Part shown: piece by piece, positions 1-8,145 of the stretch
Position numbering within the stretch: the first letter of the stretch is position 1
How the letters are laid out: each line of letters starts with the position of its first letter
NCBI RefSeq assembly: GCF_023721715.1
Contig: NZ_JAMDLG010000001.1
Span: 1,463,684-1,527,683, forward strand
Reading direction: 5' to 3'
DNA length: 64,000 bases
From: Parasegetibacter sp. NRK P23
GTDB taxonomy: Bacteria > Bacteroidota > Bacteroidia > Chitinophagales > Chitinophagaceae
Notes under the pieces: model-generated
What the model saw: only the letters and a program-made list of their open reading frames with translations
Told to the model about the DNA's origin: nothing
Databases searched by the model: none
Program-made: the position numbers and the translations under genes

Positions 1-30
1 ATGCTTTACAGTTAAGGGTTTCAGCTTTCT

Positions 31-76
31 TTCTTGATAAGAATAATAGTACTCTTCCAATTGTTCTTATCAAGAA
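31..76. repeat. 13-bp perfect inverted repeat upstream of the first gene
   Basis: The arms TTCTTGATAAGAA (31-43) and its exact reverse complement (64-76) flank a 20-base spacer. Neither strand has a clear T-run right after the right arm, so it is not a textbook intrinsic terminator. It lies 82 bases before the start of the secreted protein gene and could be an operator for that gene or the 3' end signal of a gene left of the window. Confidence 0.55.
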
Positions 77-157
77 GAAAAATAAATATACCGGTTATGT
101 GTAACCACTTATCCCCGAGCTTATCCGGCGCTACATTTGAACCATAAAACAAAAGCC

Positions 158-628
158 ATGAAAAAGATAACATTATTCCTGATGATCGCCCTGTTCACCG
201 CAACAGGCGCAGCCCTCGCCAATGATCCCAACGATCCCGTTGACAAAGCCAATGAAAAAGTAACCCGCAGTTTTGAATCGGATTACAAGGCGGTTTCCGA
301 ATTGAAATGGTTCGAATCCACCGATCACTTTATCGCGGTATTCAAGCAGGAAGACATACTCGTGAAGGCACGGTACGATAAGGGCGGAAAGTTTGTAGGC
401 AGCACACGTTACTACAAAGAGGAGCACCTGCCGATTTTTATCCTGAATAAATTAAAAAAGAAATATCCCGGGAAAGAAATATTCGGGGTAACCGAACTGG
501 CTGAAGGGGAAGACATGGAATACCATGTGAAGATGACCGATGAAAAGAACTGGTACACCGTAAAAGTTTCCGCCGCGGGCACAATGGGCATCACGGAGAA
601 ATACAAAAGAGCCGCGGAACAGAGATGA
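158..628 (+). CDS. secreted protein of unknown function, PepSY-like pattern
   Basis: 156 residues from the ATG at 158. An upstream in-frame TTG at 137 would add seven residues in front of the signal peptide and is less likely. The N-terminus is a classical signal peptide (MKKITLFLMIALF, then A-L-A before N-D), so the protein is exported. The mature part has a repeated pattern of aromatic/charged strands (V..LKWF, A.YD..G, LKKKYPGKEIFGV) like the small PepSY-like periplasmic proteins common in Bacteroidota. That assignment is by pattern only. The gene stands alone and is followed by a hairpin terminator. Its substrate or partner cannot be read from the sequence. Confidence 0.75.
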   Translation: MKKITLFLMIALFTATGAALANDPNDPVDKANEKVTRSFESDYKAVSELKWFESTDHFIAVFKQEDILVKARYDKGGKFVGSTRYYKEEHLPIFILNKLKKKYPGKEIFGVTELAEGEDMEYHVKMTDEKNWYTVKVSAAGTMGITEKYKRAAEQR

Positions 629-660
629 GCTAAGTTAGTTTGGTCGCGTATAGTGTTTGT

Positions 661-699
661 AAGAGGATGTATCTGAAAGGAGCATCCTCTTTTATTTTC
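661..699. terminator. intrinsic terminator between convergent genes
   Basis: AAGAGGATG (661-669) pairs with CATCCTCTT (683-691) around a 13-base loop, and the T-rich tail runs to 699 on the plus strand. It ends the secreted-protein gene and lies 13 bases before the 3' end of the convergent asparagine synthase gene. Confidence 0.75.
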
Positions 700-711
700 T
701 GAAGTATTGGC

Positions 712-2514
712 TTAGAGGTGCATGGCCATCTGGATGACCCGCCAGTTGAATATGGTGTCGTTTGTATTACCTGGCGTTCCAGGGGAAAGTATTCTTTCTT
801 TCTTCAGATGTGCAATGGCTTCAGCGGTTCTTTCCTTCATGAACACTGTATTCATCCACTCGTTATGGGGCGTTTCGAAGCCGGTTTTGATCCTGTTCCA
901 GCATACATTCGCGGGAAGTTTTTTATCCATGGCCTTTCTTAACAGCCATTTACCGTATCCATGCCTGATTTTAAGGTTGGAAGTTATCTTGTATAACCAA
1001 TCAACGAGTGGCCGGTTCAGAAAGGGCAGCCTTACTTCTACGCCATGTGCCATTGCGTTTCTGTCGGCGTAATACAATAGTTCTTCAAGACCGAAACTTC
1101 TTGCATCATAATCCATTGCTTGCCGTAAGGAAGTAATGACGGGCTTTCTGATGAGTGATGGTTGAAAAAAGGAACGGACAAATTCAGGATGTAAATAGCG
1201 GTTGTGGGTAACGAGGCGTTGCGTTTTTTTGCGCAGGAACCAGGTCGCCGTATGCGGGAACATCGCCGTAAGTTGGTCCTTAAATCCCCAGGAGTAACCC
1301 ATTTCACTGCATTCTGTCCTAAATTGTTTTTTGCCTTGCTTCCATAACTCCTGCAGGTACCATGTCCGGTACCTGTTGTAGCCACCCAACATTTCATCCG
1401 CGCCCTGCCCGTCGAGCAGCACCTTAATGCCATGTTGCTGTGCGGCTTCAAATACTTTGTACTGCGCGTAGCAACTGGAGTGGGCAACGGGTTCCTGCAA
1501 CTGCTGAAGATAGTTGTATATATCTTCCGCTCCATCTTTTCCGGGATATACCAGACAGGTATTTAGCCCGAACCGTTCCGACACCTCAAGTATCGCTTTT
1601 GATTCATCTTTCGCGAAGCCGGGAAAAACGGCTGAAAATACTTTTCTGTCCGTTGTTGCTTTGAGGTCATTTTGTACGGCGCATATTGAACTGCTGTCGG
1701 TTCCTCCGCTCAGGCTGTTGCCTGAAGGAACGTCGCTGATTAGCGCCTGCTTAACGGATTGGCTCAGTAAAGCGGCGAATGTTTCAACCGCTTCATCGTC
1801 GGTCAATTGAAGCTGCTCATCTGCCTGAGGAGGTGTCCAGTATACGCCTGAAGTTTCGGTGAAGTCGTTGAGCTTTATGCTGATCCATGTTGCAGGCGGA
1901 ACCTGTACCAGGTTTCTGTAAAATGTTCTGTTTGATTGTCCTGATGATTTTGGCAACCCGGTACCCAGGAAGTAGCTCCACATTTCCATGTCGGGTTCAA
2001 GCGGCTTCGCGGCGGCAATGGCTGCAGGCTCACTGCCAAAATATAAGGCCCGTTCTTCGCGCAGGAGGTACAGCGGCTTTTCGCCGAATCTGTCTCTGGC
2101 AAGCCAAAGCACCTGTTCCACGTGATCCAATAGTACGAAAGCGAACATGCCGTTGAGTTGGTCGAGAAAATCTCTGCCGTAATGATCCAGTGCGGCGGGG
2201 ATGACTTCCGTATCAGTTTCAGAGTGGAAAGTGTACCCTTTTTTCAGGAGAGTCTGTTTTAGCTCCCTGTAATTATAAATTTCTCCGTTGAAGACGATAG
2301 AATACCTGCCCATATAATGGAAAGGTTGCGCTCCGGCACCGGAGATGTCGATGATACTAAGTCTTTGATGTGCGAAACCGACTTTTCCTGTAGGGTCTAT
2401 CCAGGTGCCGCTATCGTCGGGGCCCCGGTGTCGCAGTGCGTTTCCCATGGCCTGAAGCGTCTGAAGGGAGATTTGTCCGGCTTCTTTGTGAATGATGCCT
2501 GCTATGCCACACAT
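712..2514 (-). CDS. asnB: asparagine synthase (glutamine-hydrolysing)
   Basis: A 600-residue class II amidotransferase. It makes asparagine from aspartate, glutamine and ATP in the cytoplasm. The protein begins MCGIAGI, so Cys2 is the glutaminase nucleophile after Met removal. RHRGPDDSG and the NGEIYNY motif mark the N-terminal Ntn domain (about 1-200). The synthetase domain carries the PP-loop SGGTDSS near residue 270, where the usual form is SGGLDSS. DGQGADEMLGGY and the VEVRLPFLNRPLV motif follow. Length is normal. The start is 11 bases after the stop of a DUF2911 lipoprotein gene, so the two are probably co-transcribed. Some AsnB paralogues modify surface polymers or peptides, and the context here does not decide between these roles. 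Confidence 0.9.
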   Translation of the reverse strand: MCGIAGIIHKEAGQISLQTLQAMGNALRHRGPDDSGTWIDPTGKVGFAHQRLSIIDISGAGAQPFHYMGRYSIVFNGEIYNYRELKQTLLKKGYTFHSETDTEVIPAALDHYGRDFLDQLNGMFAFVLLDHVEQVLWLARDRFGEKPLYLLREERALYFGSEPAAIAAAKPLEPDMEMWSYFLGTGLPKSSGQSNRTFYRNLVQVPPATWISIKLNDFTETSGVYWTPPQADEQLQLTDDEAVETFAALLSQSVKQALISDVPSGNSLSGGTDSSSICAVQNDLKATTDRKVFSAVFPGFAKDESKAILEVSERFGLNTCLVYPGKDGAEDIYNYLQQLQEPVAHSSCYAQYKVFEAAQQHGIKVLLDGQGADEMLGGYNRYRTWYLQELWKQGKKQFRTECSEMGYSWGFKDQLTAMFPHTATWFLRKKTQRLVTHNRYLHPEFVRSFFQPSLIRKPVITSLRQAMDYDARSFGLEELLYYADRNAMAHGVEVRLPFLNRPLVDWLYKITSNLKIRHGYGKWLLRKAMDKKLPANVCWNRIKTGFETPHNEWMNTVFMKERTAEAIAHLKKERILSPGTPGNTNDTIFNWRVIQMAMHL

Positions 2515-2525
2515 AGGTTGCTATG

Positions 2526-3167
2526 TTAGAAGCTGAAGGGCAACTTCGCCTTTACATGATCCCATTCAATATGCAGCATCGCCTTCCCGTTTTCTTCCGT
2601 GAAGAACATGGTGAGCGCTTCCACTGGTTCTTCCACGGCTTCTACGGGAATCGTGGTGCGCAGCACATCGTTGGCTGGATCGAATTGAAGTCCCCAGGTG
2701 TAGCTGGCGCTATTGAAAACTATAGTCCATTCTTTTTCTTCCGGGATACAATAGAGGATATAAGTTCCTTTGGCGATCTTTTTGCCGTTTACGGAAGCCG
2801 GGGCAAACAACTGGATTTCGGTGGCTTCGTTGGCGCCCATTCTCCAGGGTTGCCCGTATTTCTGTAATCCGCCGAATATGGCTCTGTTGTGGCGTTGGGG
2901 TCTGCTGTAGATGACCCTTACTTTGGGATCGCCGGAGGCCTGCCGCTGGCTCTTGAGTTTGGGAAATTCGGTGGGGAAATAAATCATGTCCATCGGCGAC
3001 TGGTCGAATATGCCCGAAACCGGTTTGGGGTTCACGATAATCTGAGATGCGGAACCGCCGTTTGTTTTCCTGGCCGCGCTGGAATCGGTGGCGGGTGTTG
3101 GTGTGCTGCTGTTGCAGGCCGCAAGGAACAATATGGCGGTGTAAAGTAAGCTGTAGGATGCCTTCAT
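2526..3167 (-). CDS. DUF2911 family lipoprotein
   Basis: 213 residues from the ATG at 3167. A second ATG at 3179 adds four residues. A signal peptide ends in a lipobox (F-L-A-A-C), so the protein is probably a lipidated envelope protein. The body matches DUF2911: DMIYFPTEFPK, a VRVIYSRPQ strand, FGGL..YGQPWRMGANEATEI, G-T-Y-ILYCIP and a final DVLRT segment. The family has no established biochemical role. It lies 23 bases after the next DUF2911 gene and 11 bases before asnB, making an operon-like run of two paralogues and asnB. Confidence 0.8.
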   Translation of the reverse strand: MKASYSLLYTAILFLAACNSSTPTPATDSSAARKTNGGSASQIIVNPKPVSGIFDQSPMDMIYFPTEFPKLKSQRQASGDPKVRVIYSRPQRHNRAIFGGLQKYGQPWRMGANEATEIQLFAPASVNGKKIAKGTYILYCIPEEKEWTIVFNSASYTWGLQFDPANDVLRTTIPVEAVEEPVEALTMFFTEENGKAMLHIEWDHVKAKLPFSF

Positions 3168-3190
3168 GGTAATATTCATGGGGTTTGGAA

Positions 3191-3757
3191 TCAGTAACCA
3201 ATGGGAACGGTCACCCGGGTGTCGTCCCATGAAATGTACATGGCGGCGGTGGTCCTGTTCATTTTATCGAAAAAGATGGTGAATGTTTCAGAGGGGTCGT
3301 TGAGCTTCTCGGGCTTCACATCGGTGCGCAGCACATCTTTGGAAGGATCGTATTTGAATGCGCCCCAGGTGTCGAGGTCTTTGTTCAGGATCAGCGTCCA
3401 TTTGTCGGCCAGCGGAATGGCATACAGGGTGTACCTGCCTTTTTTCACGGGCTTTCCGTTAAAGCTCACATCTTTGTAGAATTCCACTTCGGTAGCTTCG
3501 TTCGCGCCCAGCCGCCATACTTTATTGAATTCTACCAGTTCACCGAATACCTTGCGTCCATTGCGCTGCGGGCGGCTGTAGATGACGCGCGCCACCAATG
3601 GTTCAGTCGCCTTTCCCTGTATTTTTAATACCGGATAGTTGAAAGGGTAATAACTCATGTCCATCGTGGATTTGTCAACTGACGGACCTTTGCCATTTTG
3701 AGCTGATGCCGTTACTGTAAGAAAACCGGCCAACGCAACAATAAGAAGGCGCTTCAT
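3191..3757 (-). CDS. DUF2911 family secreted protein
   Basis: 188 residues, paralogous to the lipoprotein encoded just downstream. The same landmarks occur in the same order: DMSYYPFNYP, ARVIYSRPQRNGR, FGELVEF..VWRLGANEATEV, G-R-YTLYAIP and KDVLRTDV. A cleavable signal peptide (MKRLLIVALAGFL to A-S-A before Q) lacks a lipobox, so this copy should be periplasmic and soluble. It is the first gene of the run, with a good Bacteroidota -7 element TATCTTTG at 3774-3781, 16 bases before its ATG. The two copies look like a tandem duplication that has since diverged in how the products are anchored. Confidence 0.8.
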   Translation of the reverse strand: MKRLLIVALAGFLTVTASAQNGKGPSVDKSTMDMSYYPFNYPVLKIQGKATEPLVARVIYSRPQRNGRKVFGELVEFNKVWRLGANEATEVEFYKDVSFNGKPVKKGRYTLYAIPLADKWTLILNKDLDTWGAFKYDPSKDVLRTDVKPEKLNDPSETFTIFFDKMNRTTAAMYISWDDTRVTVPIGY

Positions 3758-3773
3758 GAAATGTGGTTTGCAA

Positions 3774-3781
3774 CAAAGATA
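3774..3781 (-). promoter_or_regulatory. Bacteroidota -7 promoter element for the DUF2911/asnB run
   Basis: On the minus strand the sequence reads TATCTTTG, an exact match to TAnnTTTG, 16 bases before the ATG at 3757. No convincing -33 TTG was found at the usual distance. It sits four bases beyond the 3' end of acpH, so the run starts its own transcript. Confidence 0.5.
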
Positions 3782-3785
3782 AGCG

Positions 3786-4385
3786 TTAAAAGCGCTTATT
3801 CATCAGTTCAAACCGCTGCTGCACATATTGTTGAAGTTGGGGAAAGAATTCCTGGTAACAGGCGGACAGCGCTTCATAATGGCGCATCAGTACTTCAAAT
3901 GCGGGGCGCGCATCTTCGAGGTGGGCGGCCCGGCGCACCAGTCCTTCAAAACTGTTGCGGATGCCTTCTTCAAAGCGGTAGTTGTACAACCAGTTCTGGG
4001 CTTTCATATAGGGAAACATGCGCTGGAAATGTTGGGGGAAATAAGGGGATGCCGGTTCCAGCAGTTGGTAGGTATCGCCTGAAAATCGGTGAAGGTGTTG
4101 TTCCGTATGGAACACGGCCGCGTCGTTCGCGAGGAAATGATCGTATACGATATCGATGAACGCGGGCGCGTAGAGCCGGTAATCTTTCCTGAAAAACGTG
4201 GCAGCGGCCCTGGTGGCGGGATGCGCATCGGTGAACGCGTCTATTTCACGGTGCAACTCAATGCCCTGGCGTATTGGGTCCGGGTAATCGAATTTCTTTT
4301 TTCCTTTTACAAAATCGCTGATCATGTTCCCGGCGAGGATACCGGGATCGTTGAAAGAAAGGTAAGCATGTGCGAGGAAGTTCAT
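3786..4385 (-). CDS. acpH: acyl carrier protein phosphodiesterase
   Basis: 199 residues, the normal length for AcpH (formerly DUF479). Members remove the 4'-phosphopantetheine arm from holo-ACP in the cytoplasm. The diagnostic N-terminus is present: MNFLAHAYLS, then ILAGNMISDFVKG, IRQGIELHREIDAFTDAHP and a YDHFLAND segment. The His/Asp-rich pattern is that of the metal-dependent HD-like fold. It lies 50 bases beyond the psd gene and could be the last gene of the lipid-related run (cdsA, psd, acpH), which would suit a link to lipid synthesis. Confidence 0.85.
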   Translation of the reverse strand: MNFLAHAYLSFNDPGILAGNMISDFVKGKKKFDYPDPIRQGIELHREIDAFTDAHPATRAAATFFRKDYRLYAPAFIDIVYDHFLANDAAVFHTEQHLHRFSGDTYQLLEPASPYFPQHFQRMFPYMKAQNWLYNYRFEEGIRNSFEGLVRRAAHLEDARPAFEVLMRHYEALSACYQEFFPQLQQYVQQRFELMNKRF

Positions 4386-4435
4386 GCACAGAAGATAGCG
4401 AAATCCGTGCTACTTTCCTAAGCGCGAAGCGTTTT

Positions 4436-5092
4436 CTACCATTCACCCAATACCGTAACCCCGCCTTTCACGTGCTGGTTCAGGCCCACGGAAACTTTGG
4501 TTCCCAGCGGGAGCAACAGGTCAACCCGGCTGCCGAATTTGATGAAGCCCAGTTCCTGCCCCTGCTCTGCGGGATCTCCGGCTTTACAGTAGTTCACGAT
4601 GCGGCGGGCAACGGCTCCGGCAATTTGTTTCACCAGCACTTCTTTGCCGTTCTTATCAATTACAATGGAGTGGCGCTCGTTGTCGGTGGAGGATTTCGGG
4701 TCCCAGGCCACCAGGTATTTGCCTTTGTGGTACTGGCTGTACACTACTTTTCCCGTAACCGGGTGACGGTTCACGTGTACGTTGGCGGGACTCATAAAAA
4801 TAGAGACCTGCAAACGCTTCGCTTTAAAATATTCTTCATCAAAAACCTCTTCTATCACCACTACTTTTCCATCGGCCGGACAAATAATCTGATCGTTGTG
4901 AATGGTGAGCGGACGGTTTGGAATGCGGAAAAATGAGACGATGAAAAGCCAGAAACCTATGCTCAGCACCAGGATCAGCCAGGTGATCCAGGAGAATGAT
5001 TCGGGAATAGAATAAAAAAGGACCAGGTTAAGGAGTCCTAATACGAGGGCCGCAATGGCAATGGAAGCGTACCCTTCTTTGTGTATGGTCAT
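4436..5092 (-). CDS. psd: phosphatidylserine decarboxylase family protein
   Basis: 218 residues, the short archaeal-type class also typical of Bacteroidota. It makes phosphatidylethanolamine from phosphatidylserine using a pyruvoyl group formed by self-cleavage. Two membrane segments (about 8-27 and 33-52) are followed by the core: ICPADGKVV, VSIFMSPANVHVNRHP, and H-S-I-V near residue 137. The C-terminal GFIKFGSRVDL contains the G-S pair at which the chain would be cut to give the pyruvoyl-bearing alpha subunit. It is followed by acpH and preceded, with a 48-base gap, by cdsA, which makes the CDP-diacylglycerol upstream of it in the pathway. Confidence 0.9.
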   Translation of the reverse strand: MTIHKEGYASIAIAALVLGLLNLVLFYSIPESFSWITWLILVLSIGFWLFIVSFFRIPNRPLTIHNDQIICPADGKVVVIEEVFDEEYFKAKRLQVSIFMSPANVHVNRHPVTGKVVYSQYHKGKYLVAWDPKSSTDNERHSIVIDKNGKEVLVKQIAGAVARRIVNYCKAGDPAEQGQELGFIKFGSRVDLLLPLGTKVSVGLNQHVKGGVTVLGEW

Positions 5093-5140
5093 ATACGGAA
5101 ATTGTGGGGCGAAGTTAGCGCAAATATTATGGAAGCGGAA

Positions 5141-6013
5141 TTATTGGAACAGGAAGAAATACAGCCATACCACGGGCGTGGCGATCAATAGGGAGTCGAA
5201 CCGGTCGAGGAAACCGCCGTGGCCGGGAAGTATGTTACCGCTGTCTTTGATGCCCGCCATGCGTTTCAGCTTGCTTTCGAGCAGATCGCCCAGGGTGCCG
5301 AATACAGCCGCAATGGCCGCGATAATGCCACATTCCATGTAGTTGAGGCCGATGAAATAAGCGACGGTCGTAATCACCACAATGGCCAGCACGGCCCCGC
5401 CAATAGTGCCCTCCCAGGTTTTTTTGGGAGAAATGGGCGAGAAAGGCGTTTTCCCGATCAGTGATCCTACTATATAAGCCATCGTGTCGTTGATCCAGAT
5501 GGAAAACACCAGGATGCATACCACCCATTTGCCGTAGTCCAGCGTTTCAAAACCGGGGAACTGTACCGTGAACTGATCGCGCAGCAACACCAGCATGGAC
5601 CAACTCATGGAAATATAAACCAGTCCCAGCAACGAAATCCCGTAGCATTTCAATGAAGTTTGCTTTGCAAAAAGCAGTTCACCCAGCGGCAGCATCAATA
5701 CCAGTAACAACAGCAGCCACCAACCCAGTGAATGCAGGCTGAATGTGCCGATGGCGAGTGTTTCCCCCGCGGAAAAAAGCATCAGCGCGAAGCCGATCAG
5801 GGGCACGATGTACCGGTGAAAAGAAGAAATTTGTTTGTAAGCGGGATGAATCCTCTCCATTAGCTTGTGGTATTCGAACCAGCAGCCGAAATGCACCACC
5901 GAGAACAGCAGGAAAAAACTCCAGTAATTCAGGAGCAGTCCGGCCAGCATGATCACCGCGAAGATGATGGCCGATAAAGTACGCGTTTTAAATGTCTGAA
6001 GGTTGAGCGCCAT
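5141..6013 (-). CDS. cdsA: phosphatidate cytidylyltransferase
   Basis: 290 residues with about eight membrane spans. It makes CDP-diacylglycerol from phosphatidate and CTP at the inner membrane. The C-terminal family signature is complete: SPKKTWEG, GDLLESKLKR, then KDSGNILPGHGG and LDRFDS. The next gene in the same direction is psd, so consecutive enzymes of phosphatidylethanolamine synthesis are neighbours. pssA itself is not in the window. The CPBP protease gene ends 14 bases upstream of the cdsA start and may be co-transcribed. Confidence 0.93.
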   Translation of the reverse strand: MALNLQTFKTRTLSAIIFAVIMLAGLLLNYWSFFLLFSVVHFGCWFEYHKLMERIHPAYKQISSFHRYIVPLIGFALMLFSAGETLAIGTFSLHSLGWWLLLLLVLMLPLGELLFAKQTSLKCYGISLLGLVYISMSWSMLVLLRDQFTVQFPGFETLDYGKWVVCILVFSIWINDTMAYIVGSLIGKTPFSPISPKKTWEGTIGGAVLAIVVITTVAYFIGLNYMECGIIAAIAAVFGTLGDLLESKLKRMAGIKDSGNILPGHGGFLDRFDSLLIATPVVWLYFFLFQ

Positions 6014-6027
6014 GTGGAATGCTTTGG

Positions 6028-6954
6028 TTATTCAGCGGGCGTTTGCTGTTCTCTGAAAACGGATGCGGGTATCCATCTCCGTTTTTCTTTCTGAAGATAG
6101 GCGAAAAGCAATACTACCGCCGCCAGTCCGGTAATACCCGCCCATACCGGGAAGGATATTTCCTGCTTTTCAGGGTCAAATCCTTTGATCTTATTGTGTT
6201 GCGCGAGGTACAATACCACGATCTGCATGCCGTTAAAAAGGAAATGGAACAGGATGCTGCACCAGATATTCCGCGTAACCATGAACAGTGTGCCCAGCAC
6301 AATGCCCATGCACAGGATGGGAATTAATTTATAGAAAGTGGCGTGCATGAGGGCGAAGAAGATACTGGAACCCAGCACCGCTCCTACCGGGCTTTTCCAC
6401 CACCGGAACAAACATTGCTGAAGGGTACCCCTGAAAAAGAATTCTTCCGCAAGCGCGGGCAGTGCGGCGGTGAGCAGGAGGTTCACCACCAGGTCGCCGA
6501 TACCGTTCATTTTCAGGATGATGGCCATGGAGTTGTTGTAGCGTTCTTCAATGGCCTCAATTTCTTTCTGCGCCATCCCCCAGGTGAACTGGCTGTTCCA
6601 TTCGCCGATCAGTCCTACCATGGGAAGGGAGGCCACCAGGATCAGCACCGTGAACAACAGAAGCGCGGGATGGGTATTCTTACGGAATCCCGCATACTGA
6701 AAAGGACGTGCGTCGGAGAGGTAGTTGAAAAGAAAAGCCGGTACAATAAAAGTACATACCGCGCTGGCGAACTGGATGATCTTGAACTTCTGCACCAGTG
6801 CCGGCGTGGCGGTTTCGGGCTTCAGTTCCGTGATCTGGCTGATATCCCCGCCAAACAGCATCAGTCCGGCCATGAATATCAGGTAAAGCCCCAGGAAAAT
6901 GCCCATGAACGCCGAGAACTGGAACATGGGGGTATAAAATCGGAGGTATCGCAT
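6028..6954 (-). CDS. CPBP family intramembrane glutamic endopeptidase
   Basis: 308 residues with seven to eight predicted membrane spans. The three CPBP (Abi) motifs are present: A-E-E-FFFRG with catalytic Glu170-Glu171, ALMHATFY with His204, and FHFLFNG with His237. Family members are membrane proteases or protease-like proteins. Some process prenylated or secreted peptides and others give self-immunity to bacteriocins. There is no bacteriocin gene next to it here (the RiPP locus is 5 kb away), so its substrate is unknown. It starts the run that continues into cdsA. Confidence 0.88.
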   Translation of the reverse strand: MRYLRFYTPMFQFSAFMGIFLGLYLIFMAGLMLFGGDISQITELKPETATPALVQKFKIIQFASAVCTFIVPAFLFNYLSDARPFQYAGFRKNTHPALLLFTVLILVASLPMVGLIGEWNSQFTWGMAQKEIEAIEERYNNSMAIILKMNGIGDLVVNLLLTAALPALAEEFFFRGTLQQCLFRWWKSPVGAVLGSSIFFALMHATFYKLIPILCMGIVLGTLFMVTRNIWCSILFHFLFNGMQIVVLYLAQHNKIKGFDPEKQEISFPVWAGITGLAAVVLLFAYLQKEKRRWIPASVFREQQTPAE

Positions 6955-6964
6955 GAATCTGTGT

Positions 6965-6992
6965 TTGCTGCCACGGGGATGCCGTATCTTTG
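6965..6992 (+). promoter_or_regulatory. promoter for dusB
   Basis: TTG (6965-6967) and TATCTTTG (6985-6992) are 17 bases apart. The second exactly matches the Bacteroidota -7 consensus TAnnTTTG. Transcription would start near 7000, leaving a leader of about 75 bases before the dusB ATG. Confidence 0.6.
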
Positions 6993-7074
6993 CACGCAGT
7001 TCCCGGGTCGGTACCGGTGCAATATACGCTAACCCGGTTATTTGTACCCGCTTTAAGCTGTGTAATGAGTTGTT

Positions 7075-8112
7075 ATGGTGAATATTGGACCACTTTCCCT
7101 GCCTGATTTTCCTTTGCTGCTGGCGCCCATGGAAGATGTGAGCGATCCGCCTTTCCGTGCGGTATGCAAAGACAATGGCGCAGATTTGATGTATTCGGAA
7201 TTTATTTCTTCAGAAGGACTGATCCGCGACGCCATCAAAAGCCGTAAAAAACTGGATATTTTCGACTACGAACGCCCCGTGGGCATCCAGATATTCGGGG
7301 GCGACGAAGAAGCAATGGCCCTGAGCGCCAAAATCGTGGAAACCGTTCAGCCCGATCTGCTGGATATTAATTTCGGCTGCCCCGTGAAAAAAGTGGTGAC
7401 CAAAGGCGCCGGCGCCGGCGTACTGAAAGACATCGACCTGATGGTAAGGCTCACCACCGCCGTCATCAAATCCACCTCCCTGCCCGTTACGGTGAAAACA
7501 AGACTGGGTTGGGACCACGATTCCATTAATATTCTCGAAGTGGCCGAAAGACTCCAGGATATTGGTGTACAGGCCCTCACCGTACATGGCCGTACCCGCT
7601 GCCAGTTGTACAAAGGGCATTCCGACTGGAGCTGGATCGCCAAAATAAAGGACAATCCACGGATTACGATGCCCATCTTCGGCAACGGCGACATCGACAG
7701 TCCCGAAAAAGCCCTTCATTATAAAAATACTTACGGCCTCGATGGCATGATGATCGGCAGGGCCGCCATCGGCTACCCCTGGATATTCCGGGAGATCAAA
7801 CACTATTTTGCTACCGGTGAACTGCTGCCCTCCCCCACTTTAAAAGAAAGGGTGGAACTCTGCCGCAAGCACCTGCACAAATCGGTGGAATGGAAGGGGC
7901 CGCACACCGGAATCTTCGAAATGCGCCGCCACTACGCGAACTACCTGAAAGGACTTCCCAATATCAAGGAGTTCAGGGCCAGGTTGGTGGTGCTGAATAC
8001 TGCGGAAGAGATAGATGCCGTGCTGGACGAGATCATCGTAGCCTACGATGGATTCGTTTTCGAACGCACCCCCATCGAAATCATCAACTACCACGAAAAA
8101 TGTCCGGTTTAG
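7075..8112 (+). CDS. dusB: tRNA-dihydrouridine synthase
   Basis: 345 residues, full length for Dus. It reduces uridines in tRNA D-loops using FMN and NADPH. Motifs of the TIM-barrel domain are clear: LLLAPMEDVSDPPFR at the FMN site, GIQIFGG, and DINFGCPVKKV with the catalytic proton-donating Cys102. H-G-R-T-R, FGNGDI and MIGRAAIGYPWIF follow. The C-terminal helical tRNA-binding part covers about the last 90 residues. The Bacteroidota dusB orthologue is the best match. A luciferase-like oxidoreductase follows after 33 bases. Confidence 0.93.
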   Translation: MVNIGPLSLPDFPLLLAPMEDVSDPPFRAVCKDNGADLMYSEFISSEGLIRDAIKSRKKLDIFDYERPVGIQIFGGDEEAMALSAKIVETVQPDLLDINFGCPVKKVVTKGAGAGVLKDIDLMVRLTTAVIKSTSLPVTVKTRLGWDHDSINILEVAERLQDIGVQALTVHGRTRCQLYKGHSDWSWIAKIKDNPRITMPIFGNGDIDSPEKALHYKNTYGLDGMMIGRAAIGYPWIFREIKHYFATGELLPSPTLKERVELCRKHLHKSVEWKGPHTGIFEMRRHYANYLKGLPNIKEFRARLVVLNTAEEIDAVLDEIIVAYDGFVFERTPIEIINYHEKCPV

Positions 8113-8145
8113 TTCATTTTCTATCAATCGTATAAGCTACAGCGC

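Noticed and set aside
1038..1535. 165-codon frame on the minus strand inside asnB
   Set aside because: It is in another frame of the same strand as a full-length, well-conserved asparagine synthase. Its residue composition (Arg/Thr/Cys-rich) is that of an off-frame translation.
712..2514. asnB as part of a lasso-peptide or other peptide-modifying cluster
   Set aside because: No B-protein protease, no precursor and no transporter are near, and the sequence has a complete glutaminase domain, so a normal asparagine synthase is the better reading.
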